A stretch of DNA of 27,868 bases from assembly GCA_022750355.1 (NCBI GenBank), contig JAKIVW010000009.1:1-27868 (forward strand). Direction: 5' to 3'. The notes below the pieces were generated by a model that worked only from the letters and a program-made list of their open reading frames with translations, ran no database searches and was not told the DNA's origin. This DNA is from Thermoplasmata archaeon (GTDB lineage: Archaea > Thermoplasmatota > Thermoplasmata > Lutacidiplasmatales > UBA184). The translations under genes and the position numbers were made by a program. How positions within the stretch are numbered: position 1 is the first letter of the stretch; every line of letters begins with the position of its first letter. Positions 21,494-27,868 of the stretch are shown in pieces.

Positions 21494-22586
21494 GGTCCAC
21501 GAGCGGGGCGCCGTCCACGGCCACCGTCGCCTCCCCCAAGGTGATCCACGATAGGAATCGACACGGGTTCGAGCCGCCATACTCCGAATTTCCCCCGATC
21601 GCGATCGTGACGGTCCCCGCGGGAGCGTCTTCGGCTTGCGGGAGTCCGGCGGGGAGGGCCGAGTTAAGGCCGACCGCGAAGAGCCCGAGAGTCTCTCGCC
21701 CCCGGGGCGCCGCGGCGAACTCGCTCTCAAACGCTTCCGTCCCGCTCGTGTACCAGAACTCGCGGAGCCGCCCCCGCTCGAAATCCCACTGCCCCCCGTC
21801 GACCCGACCGGAGGGAAGGAAGCTCGGTCGGTCGGCGATCGCGGTTCCGACCGCGGAGCGCTCGTCGACCGCTACGACGACCGTCCCCCCCGGGACGGTC
21901 GTGACGTTCCTGCGGTGGGGCCGTTCCGTTCGGCCCACTCGGCCGTCGTCGACCCAGGGCGAACGCCGGCGCAATCCGATGCGAAGGTCGGTGCCGTTCG
22001 GTGCGGTGATTCGGAGCTCGTGTCCTCGGGCCAGCGCCCGGGCCGTTCGGACCCCCGCGGTCCCCACGCTCTTGGGGTCGGAGTCAACGATCGCGCGGAT
22101 CATCTGGCTCCGCCACAGCGCTCCAGGGACGTTCCATCGCTCGCCCTGCGCGTCCGAGGCGTATCCCAACAAGCAGCGGACTCCGCGAACGCTCGCCTTC
22201 CGGCAGAGAGCGAGCCAGGCTTCCGACGTTCCGTGGAAGGGGGACTGTTGCTCGACGGGGAGGGCATGCAGACGGGGCCGGTCCGCCGGGCCGGCAAAAT
22301 AGATCAGGGCGTCCGCCTCGCGAAGGGCGGCACGGACCGCTCCGGGAATACCCGCCCAGGTGCGCGTCGCCGGCGCGAGCTCGATGCTCTGCCAGAACGC
22401 GCTCTCGTCCTCCAGGAGGATCGTCGCTCGGGCCCCCCGACGACGGGCTTCGGCGACGCACGCGCTCGCCCACGGAAGCGTGTGGGTCCAGGAAGCTACG
22501 ACGAGTTCCTCGCCCCGTTTCAACGCGACGGCGCCGCCGACGAGCGCCTTCCCCACGGCAGCCGGGGTCGCGGTCTCGGGTGGCAT
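21477..22586 (-). CDS. M29-like aminopeptidase homologue, apparent loss of metal ligands
   Basis: This 369-residue protein resembles the AmpS/PepS thermophilic aminopeptidases (peptidase family M29) in length and layout: an N-terminal Rossmann-like half (LKRGEELVVASW, ALIYFAGPAD) and a C-terminal half with GTDLRIGL (199-206), VPGGTVVVAV and GTVTIAIGGN. In active members, P-x-G-E-x carries a ligand Glu, the later G-E-x-x-x-G a second Glu, and H plus H-x-H-x-D complete the site. Here the first is GG (233-234), the strand H is replaced by Thr (GTVTIAIG), and the end reads FLSWITLGEATVAVDG without any H-x-H-x-D. It may therefore not be a peptidase. A TATA-like GATAAA (22613-22617 region) is centred 28 bp before the ATG. 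The glycosylase gene follows in an overlap. Confidence 0.75.
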   Translation of the reverse strand: MPPETATPAAVGKALVGGAVALKRGEELVVASWTHTLPWASACVAEARRRGARATILLEDESAFWQSIELAPATRTWAGIPGAVRAALREADALIYFAGPADRPRLHALPVEQQSPFHGTSEAWLALCRKASVRGVRCLLGYASDAQGERWNVPGALWRSQMIRAIVDSDPKSVGTAGVRTARALARGHELRITAPNGTDLRIGLRRRSPWVDDGRVGRTERPHRRNVTTVPGGTVVVAVDERSAVGTAIADRPSFLPSGRVDGGQWDFERGRLREFWYTSGTEAFESEFAAAPRGRETLGLFAVGLNSALPAGLPQAEDAPAGTVTIAIGGNSEYGGSNPCRFLSWITLGEATVAVDGAPLVDRGELL

Positions 22587-22611
22587 GCGGAGGGGGCCAG
22601 CCAGACCCCCG

Positions 22612-22618
22612 ATTTATC
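22612..22618 (-). promoter_or_regulatory. TATA-like box of the M29-like/glycosylase unit
   Basis: GATAAAT on the minus strand is centred about 28 bp before the ATG at 22586, predicting a leaderless transcript and separating this pair from the genes upstream. Confidence 0.5.
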
Positions 22619-22636
22619 GTTCGAGTGTCCGTGGGT

Positions 22637-23875
22637 TTACGGACGGAGACCGGAGCGCACGGTCCGAACGACATCGGACGGCCGGGCGTCCGCACGCCCC
22701 ATCGCCGCCGCGACGCGCTCGAGCAATGCCCCGGCGTCGTCGTACGGTGGTGCGAACGAAGTGACCGACCACCGGCGCGGGAATTTCGACCAACCCTCCG
22801 CTCCCCGGACGGCCCGCCGGACGATCTCACGGACCCGTCGACCTCGGGCAAAATCGGCGAGATCCCTTCGCAGGGAACGGGGAATCCCGGCGTCCGTCGC
22901 CAGTTCGAGCAGGGAAGCCAGTTTCTCGGGACGATGGCGTCGAGTGTGCGCCCCGCGCCCGAGCGTCCCGTTGAAGTAGAGGAATGGCCCCCCCAGCTCC
23001 ATCGCTTCCAACAGCGTTCGGCTCCCGGTCACGATCCGGACCTGGGCTCGGGCAAAACGGGCCGCCCACTCGGTCGGCCGGACCGGGGCGGAAACGATCG
23101 TGACCCCAGAGCCCGGGAGCGAGAGTTTCCACGGGCGCGGGGTCAGGATCCACAGATGCGACCCGGGCGCCGCGGACGCGAGTCCCGCCGCCACGTCCCC
23201 CGCAATGCCCTCCGCGCTTGCCGGGCTGGCATACCAGACCCACTCCGGGAAACGGTTCGAACTCCGCGGAGCGAACTTGGGGTCGGCCCGTCCGGGCCAG
23301 AGCGGACCGGTTTGGACCGCCTCAGGGAACTCGCGGGCAAACCCCACGTCCGGCCGGAACGTCGCGAACACGTGGAGGACGTTCGGTCGGTCGAACGCCC
23401 GGAAGCGTCGGAAGGCGATCCGGAATTTCTCGACGTCTCCGGATCTTCGGGCCGCCCGGAGTCCCGGCCCGAGAGCGCGGGCCGACACACCGCCTTCCCG
23501 CAGGCGTTCGCGATTCTCGCGAGCGGTGGAGAGCGTCCGCGCGAACTCCTCGAGGCTCACGTGGAGGACGCGATCCGGACCGTACGCGGTCTCGATGTCG
23601 GCGACCTCCTCCTCCCACGGCCCTCCCCGCCCGTAGGGACCGGGGCGGGACGGAGCCGCGCTGAGGCCCCAGGCCGGCGTGATCGTGAGCGCGGTCGATC
23701 CGATCGGGACGAGGCGGTCCCGCCTTTCGAGGGTCGGCCAATCCCAGGGTCCATCGACCGAGGGAGGCATCGGATGTCCCGGGCGACGATACAAGCGGAT
23801 CCGATACCCCGCTTGCGCGAGCCGCCGGCCGGCCGCGAGGGTCTCTTCGATATCCCCTCGACCGCCGCCCACCAC
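22637..23875 (-). CDS. Glycosyltransferase-like protein (GT-B fold, MurG-like), start uncertain
   Basis: From GTG 23875 the protein has 412 residues. The C-terminal half resembles GT-B nucleotide-sugar transferases such as MurG: RIVTGSRTLLEAMELGGPFLYFNGTLGRG matches the segment where the sugar nucleotide is bound, and the fold has alternating strands (HLWILTPRP, GVTIVSAPV). The acceptor and the sugar are unknown. In-frame sequence before GTG 23875 also looks like protein (LDVYLLPAVVGGGRGDIEETL), as expected of a GT-B first strand and glycine loop. Yet no ATG, GTG or TTG occurs in this frame for at least 20 codons upstream, and the only GTG overlapping the GNAT stop (GTGA at 23925) is in another frame. 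So the real start is unresolved. It follows the GNAT gene with almost no gap. Confidence 0.7.
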   Translation of the reverse strand: MVGGGRGDIEETLAAGRRLAQAGYRIRLYRRPGHPMPPSVDGPWDWPTLERRDRLVPIGSTALTITPAWGLSAAPSRPGPYGRGGPWEEEVADIETAYGPDRVLHVSLEEFARTLSTARENRERLREGGVSARALGPGLRAARRSGDVEKFRIAFRRFRAFDRPNVLHVFATFRPDVGFAREFPEAVQTGPLWPGRADPKFAPRSSNRFPEWVWYASPASAEGIAGDVAAGLASAAPGSHLWILTPRPWKLSLPGSGVTIVSAPVRPTEWAARFARAQVRIVTGSRTLLEAMELGGPFLYFNGTLGRGAHTRRHRPEKLASLLELATDAGIPRSLRRDLADFARGRRVREIVRRAVRGAEGWSKFPRRWSVTSFAPPYDDAGALLERVAAAMGRADARPSDVVRTVRSGLRP

Positions 23876-23921
23876 CGCCGGCAGGAGGTAGACGTCGAGG
23901 TTCGCGCGGGCGCGAGCTGTC

Positions 23922-24866
23922 TCACGCGACGGGGTGGTAGAGCGTCCAGACCGAGAGCGCGGCGTGGAACCCCTCCTTTTCGAGAGCGGCCCGGCCCAGG
24001 GTATTCGCGATCGGAACGTGGCCCGCCAACCGCGGGGCGTGATGGGCCGCGCACCAGGCGCCCGCGACCCGGATCATTTCGCTGACGAGGGCGGGGTCCG
24101 CCGTCGGGGAGACGATCGGGTCGCTGAAGTGGGCCGCGTCCGCGTCGGGACTGCTCACGACGCCGATGCCGGCCTCGGCGCCCTGGCCGCGGTCGACGAC
24201 CCAGGCGGCCGTCTGGGAGTCGAAGATCCGCTCCTCCATCCGGGAACCGGAGAGCCCGGTCACCTTCCGGGGGAGGACCCGGGCGACCTCGGGCGGGGTT
24301 TGAGATCGGGCGATGGCGAGCAGGTTCGCCTCGTCCGACTTCTGATAGCGACGGACCCCCTTCGGGAGCATCGTCCGTTCCGGTCCGAACTGCGCGGAGT
24401 GGTCGTGCACGACGAACGCGGTTTCCCGGAGCGGCACGTAGCCGAGTCGCCCTTCGTACAGGGCCCGGGCCGGGGCATTCTCGGAGAGGACGTCGAGCAC
24501 CAGGAACTGTCGACCCATCTTCCGGGCGAGCTCCTGCGAGCGAAGCAGCAGGGCGCGGGCGAATCCGCGCCGACGGACCGACGGGTCGGTCGCCACCATG
24601 CTGATGTAGACCGATTTGGCGGGGAAGGAGAGCATCGTCGTGGCGACGACACGGCCCCCCTCCTCCACGACGAAGAACCGGTAGAGGGGCTTACCGATGA
24701 GACGCGCGATCCCGATGAAGAGGCGGAAATCCCACCGATAGACCCGCTTCACCACCTTGAAGAACCGGTCCGGGTGCGAACCCATGATCGCCTCTTCCTC
24801 GGGAAACTGGGTGGTCAGGAACTCGACCAGGACCGGCGTATCGGTCGGGCGGAAATCTCGGATCAT
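23922..24866 (-). CDS. GNAT family N-acetyltransferase with extra C-terminal domain
   Basis: This 314-residue protein begins with a GNAT domain (1 to about 165). Motif A, which binds the acetyl-CoA pyrophosphate, is VATDPSVRRRGFARALLLRS (91-110; R/Q-x-x-G-x-A/G as RRRGFA). The motif B region is ENAPARALYEGRLGYVPL (129-146). The region before it (RFFVVEEGGRVVATTML) is the usual central sheet. Residues 166-314 form a second domain, with VPIANTLGRAALEKEGFHAALSVWTLYHP near the end, which resembles the end of a second GNAT fold. The substrate is unknown. The start ATG overlaps the stop of the HEAT-repeat gene (ATGA), so the two are coupled and may act together. Confidence 0.88.
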   Translation of the reverse strand: MIRDFRPTDTPVLVEFLTTQFPEEEAIMGSHPDRFFKVVKRVYRWDFRLFIGIARLIGKPLYRFFVVEEGGRVVATTMLSFPAKSVYISMVATDPSVRRRGFARALLLRSQELARKMGRQFLVLDVLSENAPARALYEGRLGYVPLRETAFVVHDHSAQFGPERTMLPKGVRRYQKSDEANLLAIARSQTPPEVARVLPRKVTGLSGSRMEERIFDSQTAAWVVDRGQGAEAGIGVVSSPDADAAHFSDPIVSPTADPALVSEMIRVAGAWCAAHHAPRLAGHVPIANTLGRAALEKEGFHAALSVWTLYHPVA

Positions 24867-26440
24867 CCCGGGCTGTCCTCGTCGAAGGAAGTGACGATCG
24901 CCGACTCGAATAACGTTCGGAGCGTCGGGACCGGTCGGTCCTCCACGACTTCCGGTAGCGGGAGCCGGGCCAGCCGGTCGAGTTCCTCGTCGGGCAAGCG
25001 CGCGCGGGCGGCGAGCAGGGCGCTCTGCACGACCGGGTCGTCGGCACCGTGGGGGAGTCGTCCGAGCGCCTGGACGATGGCATCGAACAGTCGGCTCTCC
25101 GCATCGGAGCGGAGGATCTCCTCCTCCCCCGGCGCCGGGGCACTCTCGAGGCAGGGGCCGCTCCGTAGAAGCCGCACGAGCTCTTCCCTCGCCCCGTCGT
25201 CCCCGAGGCGACCGAGCGCCCAGACGGCGGCGAGGCGGACTTCGGGGGCGGAGTCCGCGAGCTCTTCTCGGATCCGGGGGGCCGCCGCCGCGAGTCCCAA
25301 GTGGCCGAGGGCGTACGTCGCTCCCCGGCGCGGCCACGGGTGGTCATCCTCCAGCAGGTCCAGCAGCAAGGTCAGGTCTTCGGGCACACCGACCGCGCCG
25401 AGGGCGATCGCCGCGGCGACCATGCGGGCCGCCATCGGCTTGTCGGCGCCACGGACCGGCCAGGCCGTGTCGACCAATCCTCGGATCGCTACGTCTCGCG
25501 CTTCGGCCCCTCCGAGCTCCCCGAGTGCATGGACCGCGCAGACGCGGAGCCAGTGCTGCGGACTCTCGGCCGCGTCGACCAGCCCGGGGATCGCGCGACG
25601 GTCCCCGATCCGTCCGAGTGCGACCAGGACGGACGGCTTCTCCCACGTCTCCTTCTGCAGCAGGATCTCCAACAGGCGGGGCACGGCGTCGTGGTCGTGG
25701 AGACGACCGGAGATGACGGCCGCCCCCGCGCGGACTCGTCGCGACGGGTCGTTCAGCATCGCACGAATCAGGCGGAGGACCTCGGGTCGTCCGGCGCGCC
25801 CGAGCCCAAGGACGGCCTCGCGGCGGACCCGGTCGGACGAGTCGCTCAGGAGTCCCTCCAGCGCGAGATGCGCGTCGGGCGTTCCGATCCGTCCCAATGT
25901 GCGGGCGACCGCGAGTCGAACCTCGGCGGCCGGATCGTGAAGGTGAACTTCCAGCGCGACGACCGATCCGGGATCGGCGGCGGTCGCGAGCGCGTCGGCC
26001 GCCTTCTGGCGCACGTGCGGGTCCGGGTCGGAGAGCACGGCCTCGAGAGCGAGCCGGGTGTCGGGTCGCCCCGCCGGTCCGAGCGCTTCCGCGACGCTGC
26101 CCCGGACCGCGGCGTCCGGATCCTGCAACGCGGCGGCCAGCGTGGTCGCCGCCCGTGGGTCCGCGAGCAACCCGAGTGCGATCGCGGCCGTCTGGCGGAC
26201 GCCGGCAACCGGATCGCTGAGTGCGACCAGCAGCGGGGTCAGGTCTTCGACGCGGCCCCGATGGACCGTCGCACGGATCGCCGCGGCTCGCTCGGAGGGT
26301 GGGAGCACTCGGCGGGAGGTCCGACCGGCGGCCTTCCGGCGGGCCGGTGGGCGAGAGAGGGCCGGGCGACGCGGGCGCGGGGCCACGCCGGGTCCACGGT
26401 CCCGACGGCTAAAACCTCGCCCCGCTCGTGTTCTCCCCAT
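24863..26440 (-). CDS. HEAT-repeat (PBS lyase-like) scaffold protein
   Basis: This protein has 525 residues from ATG 26440. After a basic low-complexity N-terminus (about 1-50) comes a chain of about twelve HEAT repeats with a 31-residue period, each with a V-R-x-x-A-x-x-A-L-G core and a D-P turn (DPVAGVRQTAA, DPDAAVRGSVA, DPDPHVRQKAA, DPAAEVRLAVA and so on). The family has protein-scaffold roles and, in phycobilisome lyases, chromophore attachment; no lyase role is implied here. The end is acidic (VVEDRPVP...TSFDEDSPG). ATG 26440 overlaps the polymerase gene by 32 bp. GTG 26386 is an alternative, since a TATA-like TTTTAGC (26408-26415) lies 25 bp before it. Coupled to the GNAT gene by ATGA. 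Confidence 0.85.
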   Translation of the reverse strand: MGRTRAGRGFSRRDRGPGVAPRPRRPALSRPPARRKAAGRTSRRVLPPSERAAAIRATVHRGRVEDLTPLLVALSDPVAGVRQTAAIALGLLADPRAATTLAAALQDPDAAVRGSVAEALGPAGRPDTRLALEAVLSDPDPHVRQKAADALATAADPGSVVALEVHLHDPAAEVRLAVARTLGRIGTPDAHLALEGLLSDSSDRVRREAVLGLGRAGRPEVLRLIRAMLNDPSRRVRAGAAVISGRLHDHDAVPRLLEILLQKETWEKPSVLVALGRIGDRRAIPGLVDAAESPQHWLRVCAVHALGELGGAEARDVAIRGLVDTAWPVRGADKPMAARMVAAAIALGAVGVPEDLTLLLDLLEDDHPWPRRGATYALGHLGLAAAAPRIREELADSAPEVRLAAVWALGRLGDDGAREELVRLLRSGPCLESAPAPGEEEILRSDAESRLFDAIVQALGRLPHGADDPVVQSALLAARARLPDEELDRLARLPLPEVVEDRPVPTLRTLFESAIVTSFDEDSPG

Positions 26441-27868
26441 CGAGCACGGACTGGGCGACGCTCTCGGGCGAACGGTACGGGTCGCGCCCTACCGGTCCCG
26501 CGTACCCCCACCGTTCGAGCAGTTCGTCCCGTCGGACCCCGAACGGAACGAGGAGCGTCTCCGCGGCCCGGGCGAGGATCTCCAGGTAGGCGTCCGGGTC
26601 GTACCGTTCCCCGCCCTCCAGGAACTCCTCGGGCCGGACCCGCTCGCGGTACGAGCGGCTCGCCCGGTCGAGGACGACGTACCGGACGACCTGTCCCGGT
26701 TGTCGGGAGGCGCCCGCCTGCTCCAGCTGTCGGAGGGCCGCGACCGAGTCGGTGAACGTGACGAACGCGTCGCTCGCCTGGCCGATCCGGTGGGAGATGA
26801 CGAGCTCGGCCACGGGCCAGGCGCCGTTCCGGACCTGCTCCGCGAACCCGTCGGCCCGGTGGAGCGCGCGCGGCACGAGGGCCCGGAACTCCTCCGGCCC
26901 GTGGGCGGCGCGGAACAGGTCGAGCATCTCGGCCTCGAACCGCCGGACGAGGCCCGTGGTATCGTGCCGACGTCCCCCGATCCCCCGGAGCTTGAACTCC
27001 CCGCTCTCGTAGAGACCGTAGTACCGGTTCGGCACACCGAGCCCGTGCGTCACCGCGGGCAGGAAGACGATCCAGCGGTACCGTCCCTCGTAGCCGAGCG
27101 GTAGGCCCGTCCGCGAGGTGACGCTCCGGGCGAACGCCTCCGGGTCGGGCGGCCGGTCGGGGTCGGTCGGGGCGAGCCAGAGTGAATCGACGATCCCGTG
27201 GACGACCCGGTAGCCGGCGGTCTCGGCGGCCGGGATGAGGTCGGCGAGCAGCTCGCGCGCGTAGGCGTTGATCGCCTCGTGGCACTCGATCCGGCCGAAC
27301 CGGGCGTTCCGGTACCCCTGGTAGCCGAACGCCGTCACGAGGATCCACTTCAGCATCTTGACCCGCCCGACGAGCCGCGCCCGCTCCTCGGGCGGGAGGG
27401 CCGGGTTCTTCGCCGCCGCCTTGTACGCGAGACGCCGGAGGAGGAGCGGCTCCAGCGTCCGAGGGATGAGTCCGACCGACCGGGTGCACGAGCGGTAGCC
27501 GAGTCCGGGGGCGCGGAGCGGGCTGTCCGGGCAGCACCGGCACTCGAGCGTCTCCGCCGAGAGGTTCTTCCGGACCATGATGTGGGGGAAGAGGCTCGCA
27601 AAATCGAACTCGTCCACCGGCCCGAACACCCCGACGGGGGGGACGAAGATCACCCCGCCCCGGTCGGCGGAGACCAGCCGGTCGGCGCGACGGAACGATT
27701 CGGGCCGGTTCTTCTTCCACGGGACGTGGAGTCCGCGACGGAGCGCCTCCGCCATCTCCATCGCGGTGAAGCAGGTGCCCGGGGACTGTCGGGCGACGGT
27801 GGAGAGCGAGAGCCGGGAGAGCCGGGCCGCGTCGACGAGGCCGGCGAGGTCCGCGTCGTCGAAGAGGA
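26409..27868 (-). CDS. Family B DNA polymerase, C-terminal part (N-terminus beyond window), non-canonical motif C
   Basis: About 486 codons of a family B DNA polymerase are visible, covering the palm, fingers and thumb; the exonuclease and N-terminal domains are outside the window. Motif A is DEFDFASLFPHIM (near 27580-27613), with the catalytic Asp. Motif B is present as LKWILVTAFGYQGY (near 27310-27355), in place of the usual K-x3-N-S-x-Y-G. Motif C reads HGIVDSLW (near 27178-27205), where replicative enzymes have Y-G-D-T-D-S: the first Asp is replaced by Ile, the second kept. Between A and B is a cysteine cluster (CRCC...YRSC), suggesting a bound metal. This resembles divergent archaeal PolB paralogues (PolB2-like), but I cannot confirm the group. 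Its end overlaps the HEAT-repeat gene. Confidence 0.9.
   Translation of the reverse strand, partial: LFDDADLAGLVDAARLSRLSLSTVARQSPGTCFTAMEMAEALRRGLHVPWKKNRPESFRRADRLVSADRGGVIFVPPVGVFGPVDEFDFASLFPHIMVRKNLSAETLECRCCPDSPLRAPGLGYRSCTRSVGLIPRTLEPLLLRRLAYKAAAKNPALPPEERARLVGRVKMLKWILVTAFGYQGYRNARFGRIECHEAINAYARELLADLIPAAETAGYRVVHGIVDSLWLAPTDPDRPPDPEAFARSVTSRTGLPLGYEGRYRWIVFLPAVTHGLGVPNRYYGLYESGEFKLRGIGGRRHDTTGLVRRFEAEMLDLFRAAHGPEEFRALVPRALHRADGFAEQVRNGAWPVAELVISHRIGQASDAFVTFTDSVAALRQLEQAGASRQPGQVVRYVVLDRASRSYRERVRPEEFLEGGERYDPDAYLEILARAAETLLVPFGVRRDELLERWGYAGPVGRDPYRSPESVAQSVLDGENTSGARF

Noticed and set aside
25200..26240. DNA-level tandem repeat in the HEAT region
   Set aside because: The periodicity is at the protein level (31 residues); the DNA copies are too diverged to be a separate repeat element.
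24863..27868. Long plus-strand frames (for example 25301-26755) opposite the HEAT and polymerase genes
   Set aside because: They are shadows of repeat-rich GC-rich coding sequence; no recognisable protein features.
1..27868. CRISPR arrays, insertion sequences, tRNA or rRNA genes
   Set aside because: No regularly spaced direct repeats, transposase motifs or tRNA T-arm signatures were seen on either strand by eye.

Overview
The window is archaeal and GC-rich. It carries an A-type ATP synthase with an intein in subunit A, an LSm protein paired with ribosomal protein L37e, a zinc-ribbon-rich proteome, an adenosylcobalamin-dependent ribonucleotide reductase, and TATA-like boxes about 27 nt before several start codons, which implies leaderless transcripts. 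The gene set and promoter style fit a high-GC member of Thermoplasmatota (Euryarchaeota sensu lato) best. That placement is inference, because there is no rRNA gene in the window.

Left part (1-9223). A class II ribonucleotide reductase (minus strand, cut by the window edge) is followed by the only long gene-free stretch (2292-2667), which holds strong inverted repeats. Next comes an unrecognised multi-pass membrane protein (+). Facing it is a minus-strand run of three small genes: a zinc ribbon protein, a CPHC thioredoxin-like protein and a cysteine-containing protein of unknown function. A separately transcribed 71-residue lysine-rich repeat protein follows. Then come imidazolonepropionase (hutI) and RNase Z, overlapping by ATGA. 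Divergent from RNase Z is a two-gene unit for extracytoplasmic disulfide formation: a membrane-anchored thioredoxin-fold protein (DUF929-like) and a VKOR-type quinone-linked oxidase.

Middle part (9288-19389). A complete A-type ATP synthase is present but arranged unusually. K-E-C lies on the plus strand under its own TATA box. It converges on a minus-strand unit F-A(intein)-B-D-small membrane protein-H-I. Subunit A is interrupted in the Walker A loop by a 459-residue intein with a LAGLIDADG homing endonuclease. A previously easy-to-miss 59-residue single-span membrane protein with a GTG start sits between D and H. The proteolipid has the TxxxQ / ET residue pattern associated with Na+-coordinating rotor rings.

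Right part (19485-27868). An 8Fe-type ferredoxin and a four-span membrane protein (minus) are followed by LSm-L37e (+). Then, on the minus strand, come a 3-methyladenine DNA glycosylase, an M29-like aminopeptidase homologue that seems to have lost its metal ligands, a glycosyltransferase-like protein with an awkward start, a GNAT acetyltransferase, a HEAT-repeat protein, and the C-terminal part of a family B DNA polymerase with a non-canonical motif C. PolB, HEAT and GNAT overlap at their ends and are probably one transcript.
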